From Anaerolineae bacterium (GTDB lineage: Bacteria; Chloroflexota; Anaerolineae; Fen-1058), in the NCBI GenBank assembly GCA_003154115.1, contig PMCF01000211.1, positions 1-40,055 on the forward strand: a DNA stretch of 40,055 nt. Direction: 5' to 3'. Positions within the stretch are counted from its first letter, which is position 1; every line of letters starts with the position of its first letter. Position numbers and translations under genes: made by a program. The notes beneath the pieces are model-generated. The model was given only the letters and a program-made list of their open reading frames with translations, did no database searches and was not told where the DNA came from. Of the stretch, positions 8,743-16,773 are shown piece by piece.

Positions 8743-9734
8743 TGTTGCACCCAGCTGGGCGGCAGGTTCCGGGCAATCTCGATCTCGCCAAAATAACGGC
8801 TGTGACGCGGCCCGGCCGCTTTAGCCCAGGCAGCCATGCGCGCAATGCCTTCTTCCAGGGTAACAGGCGGTTGGGTTCCAAACACTCGCCGGGCCTTGCT
8901 GTGATCCGAATAAGCGTGCACGACTTCGTTGCGCGCGGGCAGGTGATTCAGCGCCAGATGAATGTCCATCGCTTCCATCACCACTGCGGCGAGATGGTTG
9001 ACCGAGTACGGCGTGTCTGCGCCGACATTGAAGATTTGATTGCGCGCTGCGGGCACATCAACCGAACGGGCAATGACGGGCGCGACATCGGCGATGTAGC
9101 TGAAGGCGCGGCTCTGTTCGCCGTCGCCAAAGACGGTGAGCGGCTGCCCTTGCATGAGCTGATTCATAAAGATACCGATCACATTGCGGTAGCGGTCGCC
9201 AATGTTTTGGTGCTCGCCATAGACGTTGTGCGGGCGGAAGATCACGTAATCCAGCCCGAACATTTCGTGGCTGACGCGCAGCTCGCGTTCCACGGCATAC
9301 TTGGCAATGCCGTAGGAATCTTCGGGCTGGGGGAGGGTGTCCTCGGTCATCGGTAGTGGCGCGCTGCCGTAGACCGCAATCGACGAAGTGAATACCAAGC
9401 ATTTGACCGCGTGGTTCACGCTGGCGTTGATCAGGTTGACGCTGCCGATGAGATTGTTGTTATAGTTGAAGCGCTTGATGAAGTGGCTCAAGCCCTCGGC
9501 GGCGTAAGCGGCCAGATGATAAACATAGTCGAACGCGTGGGCGGCAAATAGCCGATCGATTAAAGCGACATCCAGAATCGAGCCTTCGACAAATTGCGCG
9601 CCCGCCGGGACATTTTCGACGAAGCCGCCGCTGAGATCATCCAGGACGACCACAGTATGACCGAGTTTGAGCAGCTCGGCCGCGACATGTGAACCGATGA
9701 ATCCGGCACCACCAGTAACGAGTGAAGTTGGCAT
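8739..9734 (-). CDS. NAD-dependent sugar epimerase (UDP-glucose 4-epimerase-like SDR)
   Basis: A 331-residue extended short-chain dehydrogenase/reductase. It has the Rossmann motif TGGAGFIGSH (7-16), an acidic residue after beta-2 (LDDLSGG) for NAD, Ser117/118 in FTSSIAVYG and the catalytic Tyr141-x3-Lys145 (DSYGIAKYA). NVYGEHQNIGDRYRNVI and GDGEQSRAFSYIADVA match nucleotide-sugar epimerases. It probably interconverts UDP-hexoses or UDP-HexNAc by a 4-keto intermediate to supply the locus. Its stop codon lies inside the end of the MITE-like palindrome, so the last codons may have been altered by the insertion. It starts 9 bp after the GT4 gene upstream. Confidence 0.8.
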   Translation of the reverse strand: MPTSLVTGGAGFIGSHVAAELLKLGHTVVVLDDLSGGFVENVPAGAQFVEGSILDVALIDRLFAAHAFDYVYHLAAYAAEGLSHFIKRFNYNNNLIGSVNLINASVNHAVKCLVFTSSIAVYGSAPLPMTEDTLPQPEDSYGIAKYAVERELRVSHEMFGLDYVIFRPHNVYGEHQNIGDRYRNVIGIFMNQLMQGQPLTVFGDGEQSRAFSYIADVAPVIARSVDVPAARNQIFNVGADTPYSVNHLAAVVMEAMDIHLALNHLPARNEVVHAYSDHSKARRVFGTQPPVTLEEGIARMAAWAKAAGPRHSRYFGEIEIARNLPPSWVQH

Positions 9735-9743
9735 GGAATCTCC

Positions 9744-10871
9744 TTATTTAGAGTCTGTTTGAGATAATACGGCCCGATAGGCCGCCGTTGTTTGCTGCGC
9801 AGTACGTTCCCAGGTGAACTGTGTCGCGCGGGCCAGACTGCGTTCGCGCCGTTCAACCCGCTGCGCTGGATCGAAGATAATTTGCGCGATCGCTTGCGCC
9901 ACAGCTGCCGCGTCATCAGGATCGCACAACACGGCTGTATCTCCCGCGATTTCCGGCAAGCTCGATCGGTTGCTGCACACGACCGGAGTACCACAGGCCA
10001 TCGCCTCTAATACGGGGAGGCCGAAGCCTTCATATTGAGAAGGAAACACAAATACGGCGGCGCTGCTATATAACGCGGGCAGATCAGCCTCTGGCACTGG
10101 ACCAATGAAGTATACTCGATCCGCTAAGCCCAATTTCTCAACGGCTTGTTTGGCTTCCGGGTAACGCCGATCCCAATGTCCGCCGATGACCAACCCGATC
10201 TCTGATCCCTGATCCCCGGTCGCCAATCGCGCAAACGCTTCGATTAGGCAAACGAGATTCTTGTGGGGTTTATTGCTGCCAAAGTATAACACGTAGCGAT
10301 CGGGCAGGGCGTACTGCTGCTTCACCCGATCGATCTCCGCGCGCGACGGCGGCTGAAAATGGGCGTCAACTCCTTCATGTATGACGACGATCCGATCGGG
10401 GTTGACGCGGAAGAAACGCCGCAGATCGTTCTTGGTCGATTGCGACACCGCGATCGTGAGTTGTGCGGCGTTCAGCGCCAGTTGATGCGTAAAGCGGTAG
10501 ATGAGGCGTTGTCGGGCCTTGAAATACTGCGGAAAGATCAGAGGAATGAGATCGTGGCAGGTGAACACCGCCGCCATACCGGGCCGGTAAGGCATGAGAT
10601 AGTATGGACTATGATACAGCGCCGTGCGGATGCCGCGTAGCGCCTGCCGCACGCGCCATTGCTGGGACAGGGTGAACGGCGATACCGCGCAATCGATCGT
10701 GGGTAAATTTGGCAACGTCAACCGCTGGGTTGGGGCTGTCGGATCCCGCAGCAGTCTCAGATCGAGATCAGGCGCAACCTGCTGCAGCGCGCCTGACAGA
10801 TTCACGACGTAGCGTCCGATGCCGGGAAAGTGATCGGTGGCGGTGCGGGCGTCAAGGATGATGAGTGTCAT
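9744..10871 (-). CDS. Glycosyltransferase family 4 (tandem paralogue A)
   Basis: A 375-residue GT4 enzyme. The N-terminus (LDARTATDHFPGIGRYV) has the G-x-GRY acceptor loop. The central hinge carries VDAHFQPPS and YFGSNKPHKNL, and the donor site is YEGFGLPVLEAMACGTPVV. The start codon lies inside the end of the upstream GT4 gene (20-nt overlap), so translation is probably coupled. It is a close paralogue of that neighbour: both share G-x-GRY, GVDAHF and the same donor block, which indicates an old tandem duplication. It likely adds a sugar to the lipid-linked glycan. Donor and acceptor unknown. Confidence 0.85.
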   Translation of the reverse strand: MTLIILDARTATDHFPGIGRYVVNLSGALQQVAPDLDLRLLRDPTAPTQRLTLPNLPTIDCAVSPFTLSQQWRVRQALRGIRTALYHSPYYLMPYRPGMAAVFTCHDLIPLIFPQYFKARQRLIYRFTHQLALNAAQLTIAVSQSTKNDLRRFFRVNPDRIVVIHEGVDAHFQPPSRAEIDRVKQQYALPDRYVLYFGSNKPHKNLVCLIEAFARLATGDQGSEIGLVIGGHWDRRYPEAKQAVEKLGLADRVYFIGPVPEADLPALYSSAAVFVFPSQYEGFGLPVLEAMACGTPVVCSNRSSLPEIAGDTAVLCDPDDAAAVAQAIAQIIFDPAQRVERRERSLARATQFTWERTAQQTTAAYRAVLSQTDSK

Positions 10872-11991
10872 TTACTTCCTGATAGATAGCGTAGGTTTGA
10901 CGAGCTGTTGCTTCCCACGTAAAGCGCCCGGCCTGCCTTAACCCGCGTTCACGCAGGCCAGCCTGCAAAACCGGGTCATGACTGATTTGCTCTAAGGCAC
11001 GCACCCACTCGCGCACATCCGTGGGAACGATCTGGGTGGCTGCCTCGCCTGCCACTTCCGGGAGGCTGGACGTGTTGCTGCAGACCACCGGGGTACCACA
11101 CGCCATGGCTTCTAACACGGGCAAGCCAAAGCCTTCATACAGCGATGGAAACGCAAAGACCTCGGCCAGGCTGTACAGGGCAGGCAAGTCTTCATCTGGC
11201 ACAAAGCCCAACAGATTCACTTGCGCTGTCAAGCCCAATGCCTGCAGGCGCGCGAAGAAAGGTTCGCTATGCCAACCCCGTTTGCCCGCAATGACTAGGT
11301 GCAACTCCGGATCCTTCTGACGCAGCACCCGATACGCTTCCAGCAACACGATCAGGTTTTTGCGCGGTTCGATGGTGCTTACCGCTAAGATGAAGCGGTC
11401 CGGCAGCTGGTAGCGTTCCCGCACGGTCTGGGTGGAAATGGCTGTGACGGGCTTGAAGTGCGCATCGACGCCCAGGTGGACGACGCGGATGCGATCGTCC
11501 GGGATTTGATAGAGATCGACGGCATCGTGACGCGTGCTGTACGAATCGGCGATGATGATATCGGCGGCGCGCAGAAAATGCGGCAGCATCAGCTGCAAAA
11601 AACGCCGGTTGAGTTGGGTATGCGTGGTCGGAAATTTGAGCGCCGTCAAATCGTGTAGCGTGAAGACCGATCGGGTGTGCGCCAGGTGCGGCAGTAGATG
11701 ATCGGTGGCGTGAAAAATCTCGGCCGGCCCGATCGTCTGATCTTGCCCGCGCCGCAAGTACGTTGATAGCAGGACACGCAAGCGCCACGGTTTGTTGGAC
11801 AGGCGCAGGGTGGTGCGCGCCAGCTGATCAAGGGGCGGCGCGGGCACGCGGTTCTCGGGATCAACGTAGAAGAGGCGCCAGTCATCGCCGGGCTGCAACG
11901 CGATCAGCGCGCGGGTCAGCCGGTCGGCGTAGCGGCCGATCCCGGCATGTTGCTGAATGGCAGGCGTGTAGTCGATGGTGAAACGAGTCAT
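10852..11991 (-). CDS. Glycosyltransferase family 4 (tandem paralogue B)
   Basis: A 379-residue GT4 enzyme starting MTRFTIDYTPAIQQHAGIGR, with the G-x-GRY loop, ILAVSTIEPRKNL before the donor domain and YEGFGLPVLEAMACGTPVV in it. It overlaps the next gene by 20 nt and begins 25 bp after the previous GT4 gene, within a tight - strand operon. ISTIEPRKN-type sequences are typical of mannosyl- or rhamnosyl-transferases in exopolysaccharide loci, but that is only a family tendency. Cytosolic; works on lipid-linked intermediates. Confidence 0.85.
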   Translation of the reverse strand: MTRFTIDYTPAIQQHAGIGRYADRLTRALIALQPGDDWRLFYVDPENRVPAPPLDQLARTTLRLSNKPWRLRVLLSTYLRRGQDQTIGPAEIFHATDHLLPHLAHTRSVFTLHDLTALKFPTTHTQLNRRFLQLMLPHFLRAADIIIADSYSTRHDAVDLYQIPDDRIRVVHLGVDAHFKPVTAISTQTVRERYQLPDRFILAVSTIEPRKNLIVLLEAYRVLRQKDPELHLVIAGKRGWHSEPFFARLQALGLTAQVNLLGFVPDEDLPALYSLAEVFAFPSLYEGFGLPVLEAMACGTPVVCSNTSSLPEVAGEAATQIVPTDVREWVRALEQISHDPVLQAGLRERGLRQAGRFTWEATARQTYAIYQEVNDTHHP

Positions 11992-12016
11992 GATTGACGG
12001 CCAACATTGAGACCGA

Positions 12017-13168
12017 TTAACTTGCTTCCTTGGAAAGGAGTCGTTGGTAAACCTCCAGCGTTTGCTGCGCGATGCGTTCCTGCGTGTAATATGCCTGCAC
12101 GCGCGCGATGCCGCGCTGTGTCAGGTCCATGCGCAGTTCAGGCGAATCGATCAGGCGACGTAGACAATCTGCCAGAGCACGCGCATCGCCTTCGGGAAAT
12201 ATCAGGCCTGCCTCGCCGATTACTTCGGGAATCGCACCGGAATCTGATCCAATAACCGGTACCCCGCAGGCCATCGCCTCAATCAGTACGCGTCCGAATT
12301 GTTCTTTCCAGACGCGAGTGGTTAACGATGGCAAGACAAGCACATCCAGCGCATTAAAGTAGTCAGGCAAACGATCGTAGGGTTGCGCGCCAATGAAGCG
12401 ACACTGGTCTTGGATACCTAGATGTGCAGCCAGCATCTGCAGTTCGTCTCGCGCGGGGCCGTCTCCAATGACCAAGACGCTGATAACAGGGTAAAGATAC
12501 TTGGCCGCCCGCAGCAACGCACTGATTCCCTTCTCGGGCACCAACCTGCCAACGCAGCCGGCCACAAACGAGCTTTGGATTCCCATCTGCCGGCGCAGAC
12601 TGACAGATGGTTTCGGATAGAAGCAGCGCGTATCCGTTCCCATGATAGGCATGATGTTGACGCTGCGATGGTAGCCCTCTGCTCTGAGCACTTGAATGGC
12701 TTCTTCGCTCCAACAGGACACATGGTCTGCGGCGCGCAAGGTGAATGCTCCGATGGCACGCACCGCCAATCTGCGCGGGCGCAGCAGATTCTGCGCGGAA
12801 TTCAAAATGAGCTTGCTGTGGCGCGCTAGCACCTGGCGCGCCAGCGCGACTTCAGCCGCTAGAATGCCTTCTTGTTCGTACTCACACTGAATAATGTGCG
12901 GCTGGAATTGGCGTAACTGGAACGACGGCGGCCAGTGAAAGATTCGGTGTGGGTCGCCGGCAAGCCCGAGCGAATGGAGTGGCAATTCCCGTGTCCGATA
13001 ATGGCGCTGGCCGTTTGCCGATGGATATGTGCCTGACGGTTTACCGCTTTCGGCTGGGAGAATGTGCAAGATGTCGAAGTCGGGCATGTCGGCCAACAGC
13101 TCGATCTTTCGATGTTGAGACGGATGATTGTAGCCGGAGAAGATGGTTATGCGTGTAGTCATATCCAT
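12017..13168 (-). CDS. Glycosyltransferase family 4 (intact copy of duplicated module)
   Basis: A 383-residue GT4 protein. ITIFSGYNHPSQHRKIELLA opens the N-terminal domain. FVAGCVGRLVPEKGISALL and FGRVLIEAMACGVPVIGSDS mark the donor domain. Start ambiguity is minor: ATG at 13168 or at 13162, two codons further in. It lies 3 bp after the stop of a truncated methyltransferase fragment. Residues ~72-110 (GDPHRIFHWPPSFQLRQFQP and on) are clearly homologous to the broken GT4 piece at 13614-13785, so this gene appears to be the surviving last gene of a duplicated GT2-methyltransferase-GT4 module. Confidence 0.83.
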   Translation of the reverse strand: MDMTTRITIFSGYNHPSQHRKIELLADMPDFDILHILPAESGKPSGTYPSANGQRHYRTRELPLHSLGLAGDPHRIFHWPPSFQLRQFQPHIIQCEYEQEGILAAEVALARQVLARHSKLILNSAQNLLRPRRLAVRAIGAFTLRAADHVSCWSEEAIQVLRAEGYHRSVNIMPIMGTDTRCFYPKPSVSLRRQMGIQSSFVAGCVGRLVPEKGISALLRAAKYLYPVISVLVIGDGPARDELQMLAAHLGIQDQCRFIGAQPYDRLPDYFNALDVLVLPSLTTRVWKEQFGRVLIEAMACGVPVIGSDSGAIPEVIGEAGLIFPEGDARALADCLRRLIDSPELRMDLTQRGIARVQAYYTQERIAQQTLEVYQRLLSKEAS

Positions 13169-13171
13169 AAC

Positions 13172-13378
13172 TTAAGCGCCCTTGGCGGGTGCGCTTTCAA
13201 AGTAAGCGGCTGGTTGATAATGGGCCTGCAGCTCTGCGGTTAAAAGCCTGGGGTGAACGTAGACGGCTTGACAGGTTTTACAACGCACGAGTGCATAGCC
13301 ATACTTGGCGTAGTACGGCGACGCGTCCGATCTACGGCACAGCGGGCAATTTTCAAGGAGCGACGATTGTTCGGCCAT
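13172..13378 (-). pseudogene. Methyltransferase N-terminal fragment (truncated paralogue)
   Basis: 68 codons holding only the zinc-ribbon-like N-terminus: Cys11-x2-Cys14 and Cys33-x2-Cys36 (NCPLCRRS, VRCKTCQAVY), then AHYQPAAYFES. It matches the start of the intact methyltransferase at 13748-14680 ([29 protein letters not shown]) up to YF. It then runs into a short unrelated tail and stops 3 bp before the next GT4 start. The S-adenosylmethionine-binding domain is absent. It may still be translated, but it looks like a deletion remnant rather than a free zinc-ribbon protein. Confidence 0.75.
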
Positions 13379-13415
13379 AGGCTGGTCAAAGGTCAGCTTG
13401 GACTAACTCACCCGT

Positions 13416-13631
13416 TCAAACAGTAGGCTCGTCATAGTGACTGTCAGAATCGAAGCGCAGCAGCAGCTCACGATCGGCCTCGGTCCACTGGCCCGGCCCG
13501 CGCTCGATCCGCAATAGCTCGCCTAATTTGGCGTAGCTCATAAACTGATTATAGCGGTTGATGATGACCATCAACAGCCCTTGTTCACCTAATCGCCACC
13601 AGCCACGCCAGACATACAGGAACGCCAAAGC
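13416..13631 (-). pseudogene. C-terminal fragment of a GT2 glycosyltransferase
   Basis: Seventy-one codons beginning [18 protein letters not shown] and continuing through NQFMSYAKLGELLRI and GQWTEADRELLLRF to a TGA at 13416. They match the last ~70 residues of the intact WaaE-like GT2 at 14677-15564 ([31 protein letters not shown]). The catalytic GT-A part is missing. Upstream it abuts a GT4 fragment in a different frame, with the two reading frames overlapping at about 13614-13631. This marks the deletion joint. Confidence 0.75.
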
Positions 13632-13785
13632 GCCGGGCCACGGCAATTTGTAGTGCGGGCAGGCTATCCGGTTCTTCTTCGGCGTGAATGAAGTCAGGCC
13701 GGAAGTCGCGCAGCGCGAACGTGACGGTGCGATAAAGAGAACGCGGATCATTGTGCTCGAACTGCCAGTGCTTCCAGCGTGGCAA
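13614..13785 (-). pseudogene. Internal fragment of a GT4 glycosyltransferase
   Basis: About 57 codons ([20 protein letters not shown], then [20 protein letters not shown]) correspond to residues ~72-115 of the intact GT4 at 12017-13168 (GDPHRIFHWPPSFQLRQFQP, then HIIQCEYEQEGILAAEVALA). Both the first ~60 residues and the donor domain are gone. Its beginning overlaps the 3' end of the intact methyltransferase gene (13748-13785) in another frame, so the joint on that side lies in or near those 38 bp. It cannot encode an enzyme. Confidence 0.72.
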
Positions 13786-14680
13786 AAATGTCGTCTGAAC
13801 GATGAGCGATCTTCTGCCAGCCCCAGCCCAAGATGCGAATACCGCGCCAGGTGAATAAGGCCAATTTCCAGGGCCTGGCCTGTCCGGTCGCCAGCGCTTG
13901 TTCCAACGGTTTGCTCGCGGTGCGCAGCCAGGCGGGCAGCGGCGGAAGCGGTGCCGTGCCGTTCACTTCGACAGATCCGAACCCGGCGCGACGCAGACTG
14001 TCGGCCAGCGTTTCTCGCGTAAAGTATTGTAAATGCGAAGGCGGCCGGTAGCCTATCCATCGCTCTTTGGCACGAATGGCCTGCCAGTGCCCGGTGTTGG
14101 GCGTGGACAGCATCAGCATTCCCCCGGGCCGCAAGCGATCGCGCAGTTGGCGCAGGGTGCCGATCGGATCGGGTAGATGCTCGATCACTTCCCACAGCGT
14201 GATCGCATCAAAGTCCCGATCGAGCACGGCTGCTAACGTGGTATAAATCGGAATGTGCAGCAATTGTTCAGCATTGTGCGCCATGTCTTGCGAGAGTTCC
14301 ATTCCACTGATGTGCCAGCCGCGCTGCCGGGCTTCTTCCAGAAAATAACCGGCGGCGCAACCCACCTCCAGTATTTTTCCGCGCTGCGGAAGCTGCGCTT
14401 CAATGATCTGCAAGCGGTGTTGAAAGTGCGGCTGCAATGCTTTCTTCATGTCGGCGTAGTTTAGATAGCCTTGATCGTTTTCGCCGGAAAAATATTCGGC
14501 CTTTTGATAATGCGCAGTCAGTTCCTCCGGTGGGGGCATGGGGCTAACAAACCGCATATGGCAGGCGGCGCACTCGACAATGACGTAGCCGTTTTTGGCA
14601 TAGAACGGCGCAGCCTCCGCCGCGAGGCAGAGAGGACATGGTGTGTTAGTGATAGATGTTTGTTGAGGTTGGGGCATCAT
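13748..14680 (-). CDS. SAM-dependent methyltransferase with N-terminal zinc ribbon
   Basis: A 310-residue class I methyltransferase. Cys15-x2-Cys18 and Cys37-x2-Cys40 form a probable N-terminal zinc ribbon. [11 protein letters not shown] (103-113) is SAM motif I, followed by the acidic SGMELS and the [13 protein letters not shown] motif typical of the methyltransf_23/UbiE-like clade. Such enzymes in glycan loci usually methylate a sugar hydroxyl on a nucleotide- or lipid-linked intermediate, but the substrate is unknown. The start codon overlaps the preceding GT2 stop as ATGA. The 3' end overlaps a GT4 remnant, so the final residues may derive from the rearrangement. Confidence 0.8.
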   Translation of the reverse strand: MMPQPQQTSITNTPCPLCLAAEAAPFYAKNGYVIVECAACHMRFVSPMPPPEELTAHYQKAEYFSGENDQGYLNYADMKKALQPHFQHRLQIIEAQLPQRGKILEVGCAAGYFLEEARQRGWHISGMELSQDMAHNAEQLLHIPIYTTLAAVLDRDFDAITLWEVIEHLPDPIGTLRQLRDRLRPGGMLMLSTPNTGHWQAIRAKERWIGYRPPSHLQYFTRETLADSLRRAGFGSVEVNGTAPLPPLPAWLRTASKPLEQALATGQARPWKLALFTWRGIRILGWGWQKIAHRSDDIFATLEALAVRAQ

Positions 14681-15564
14681 GGTAGATTATCGATTGAACG
14701 ATCGGGGTGCGGAATTTCAAACTGGTTGAGCAATTGCCGATCGCGCTCGATCCACTGACCCTGATTGTGTGCAATGCGCAGCCGTTCACCCAGTTTGGCG
14801 TAGTTGGTGAATTTGATGCAGCCGTTGAAGAGCGCCATCAGTAAGCCCTGCTCGCCGAGCCGCCACCAGCCTCGCCACAGATAAAGAAAGGCAAAGGCCC
14901 GCAGGCCACGGAACATGGCTTCCAACACAGTGACGCGCTGGCGTCCAAGCGTGCGATATAAATAGTCGGCTTCGCGGTCAGTGTATGAATTGAAGGATTC
15001 AAAAGTGGCCGAAAGATTGGTGTTGGCGTAATGATAGATCACGCCGCCTAGCACGCCGTGCGGCTCAGGCACACGCACCGTTTCATGCAAAGGGCGCTCC
15101 CACACGGCCTGGCGGCGATCATACAGTCGGGGGACTTCCACGCGCTTGAGGTGCGCTTGATAACGCGGTGTCAGCTTTCGCCGGACTGGATCAGAGAACA
15201 GCCAGCGTCCCGAAATGAGATGGAGGCGCTCGATGTGATAAGCCGTGTTGTGTGTCAGCGTGTCACGGCGGGCCATGTCCTGGATTTCCTGCGCCAGTTC
15301 AACGGATACGCGCTCATCGGCGTCGATAAACAACACCCAATCATGCTGCGCCTGTGACTGCGCAAAGTTGTGCTGCGCGGCATAATCTTGAAAAGGGTGC
15401 TGGATGACACGCGCCCCGTGCTGCCGGGCGATCTCAACCGTCCGATCGGTACTGAACGAATCAACTACCAGCACTTCGTCGGCCCAACGCAGCGATGCCA
15501 GACAGTCGGGCAAGTTTTCTTCTTCGTTCTTGGTCAATACAATGCAAGTGATTGGAATGGGCAT
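14677..15564 (-). CDS. Glycosyltransferase family 2, WaaE/KdtX-like
   Basis: A 295-residue GT-A enzyme. ITCIVLTKNEEENLPDCLAS at the start, VLVVDSFSTDRT (31-42) and the metal-binding DAD (81-83, LFIDADERVS) are those of the WaaE-like inverting GT2 family, whose characterised members add a beta-linked glucose to lipopolysaccharide core. The C-terminal aromatic-rich segment [14 protein letters not shown] may form an amphipathic membrane contact. It is separated by 5 bp from the upstream glycosyltransferase gene and coupled by ATGA to the methyltransferase. A truncated paralogue of its C-terminus lies at 13416-13631. Confidence 0.87.
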   Translation of the reverse strand: MPIPITCIVLTKNEEENLPDCLASLRWADEVLVVDSFSTDRTVEIARQHGARVIQHPFQDYAAQHNFAQSQAQHDWVLFIDADERVSVELAQEIQDMARRDTLTHNTAYHIERLHLISGRWLFSDPVRRKLTPRYQAHLKRVEVPRLYDRRQAVWERPLHETVRVPEPHGVLGGVIYHYANTNLSATFESFNSYTDREADYLYRTLGRQRVTVLEAMFRGLRAFAFLYLWRGWWRLGEQGLLMALFNGCIKFTNYAKLGERLRIAHNQGQWIERDRQLLNQFEIPHPDRSIDNLP

Positions 15565-15569
15565 AGGCG

Positions 15570-16772
15570 TTACAGGTTGGCGGCGGCCAAGAGCTGCGTG
15601 AACGCGGCGCGCAATCGCTCGTTTGAATGCGCCTGGCGATACTCGGCGAAACGGCCGGTGGTGAAGTGGCCGTCATGAGCTAGCTGCGCGCTCAACTGGC
15701 GAATGGCGGCCAAGCTCTGGGCCACATCCTCTTCAGCCACGGTTACTCCCAGGCCATACTGATGGACACGCTCGCCCATACAATATCCTTCGCTTACGAT
15801 GACTGGTTTTTCGAACAACGCTGCCTTAGCCAGCAAGTTGCTGCTGCTGAGAAAATGATGATAGGCCGCAAAAAGAATATCGCAAGTGTCGATGATGGCG
15901 TTGAACTGGGCTTCGTCTGGCAAGCGCTGCGGGTAGAAGTAGCAATTGGGCGGCGGCGCTTGTATCCAATCTTGGATCAATCGTTGTTCTTCGGGCAGGA
16001 AGGAGCTCAGCATCAGCTGACCGGCAAAGACAAAGAACCAGGGTTCAGAGGCGGCTTGCCGCGCCACCTCCAGCAGGGTCAGTAACCCCTTGCGTTGGGC
16101 CAATGCGCCGACTAGTCCGATGATGGTACGCCCTTGTGCGCGTTCGCGGATATCTTTGGCAGGCAGAAAATCGCGATCGGGAGGAGAGGCATCCGCCGGA
16201 TCTGGAAATACGATCACGGGCTTGCCAGCCAGCCGCATGTGCAGGCGATCAGCGATCCCTTCATCTAGCACAGCCACGGCCGGACAACGCCGCGAGCGCA
16301 GGGCTGCCTCGGTACTGAGAGGACCCCGCCGCAGACGTGCAAAGCGCAGATTCTGGCGCAGATACCACGGATGAAAATACAATCCCGACCAACGAAACGG
16401 CATAACCAAATCGGTGAGAGCGGCTGTTAAACCTGGAGTAATGCAGTTATCGAGCCAGGTGTGAAAGACCAGATCGGGCTGTACACCGGCAGACTTTATC
16501 GCGCCGGCAACGAAGCGCACCCAGGCCAGCTTATCGAAGAAGATTGAGAGCGGCCCTGGCACGCGGTATTTTCTAGAATGCACCAGGTTAAATGTCGTTA
16601 GCTGATCGAGTCGATCCGGGCAGGTGTGCACGGCCCAATCCGTCAGTTGCTCAGGTTGCGGGGTGAAGGCCGCCACCCGATATCCCGCGTCCAACAAGGT
16701 CTGCGTAAAGAGACGCAGGTAGGTTTCGTGGTGGCCAATGGTATCCGGGCAAATCAAAGCGATGGTTTTCAT
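15570..16772 (-). CDS. Glycosyltransferase, GT4-like (GT-B fold)
   Basis: A 400-residue protein. It opens with IALICPDTIGHHETYLRLFT, a loop reminiscent of GT-B acceptor domains. GRTIIGLVGALAQRKGLLTL is the usual start of the donor domain. EKPVIVSEGYCMGERV replaces the canonical donor block, so it is a divergent GT4-like enzyme. It begins 1 bp after the flippase gene and ends 5 bp before the GT2 gene. Substrate unknown. The weak donor motif leaves some doubt about whether it is catalytically standard. Confidence 0.72.
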   Translation of the reverse strand: MKTIALICPDTIGHHETYLRLFTQTLLDAGYRVAAFTPQPEQLTDWAVHTCPDRLDQLTTFNLVHSRKYRVPGPLSIFFDKLAWVRFVAGAIKSAGVQPDLVFHTWLDNCITPGLTAALTDLVMPFRWSGLYFHPWYLRQNLRFARLRRGPLSTEAALRSRRCPAVAVLDEGIADRLHMRLAGKPVIVFPDPADASPPDRDFLPAKDIRERAQGRTIIGLVGALAQRKGLLTLLEVARQAASEPWFFVFAGQLMLSSFLPEEQRLIQDWIQAPPPNCYFYPQRLPDEAQFNAIIDTCDILFAAYHHFLSSSNLLAKAALFEKPVIVSEGYCMGERVHQYGLGVTVAEEDVAQSLAAIRQLSAQLAHDGHFTTGRFAEYRQAHSNERLRAAFTQLLAAANL

Positions 16773-16773
16773 C

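Noticed and set aside
10197-10222. 7-bp-like repeat (CTGATCC) inside a GT4 gene
   Set aside because: Only two clean units within coding sequence; probably chance or codon bias.
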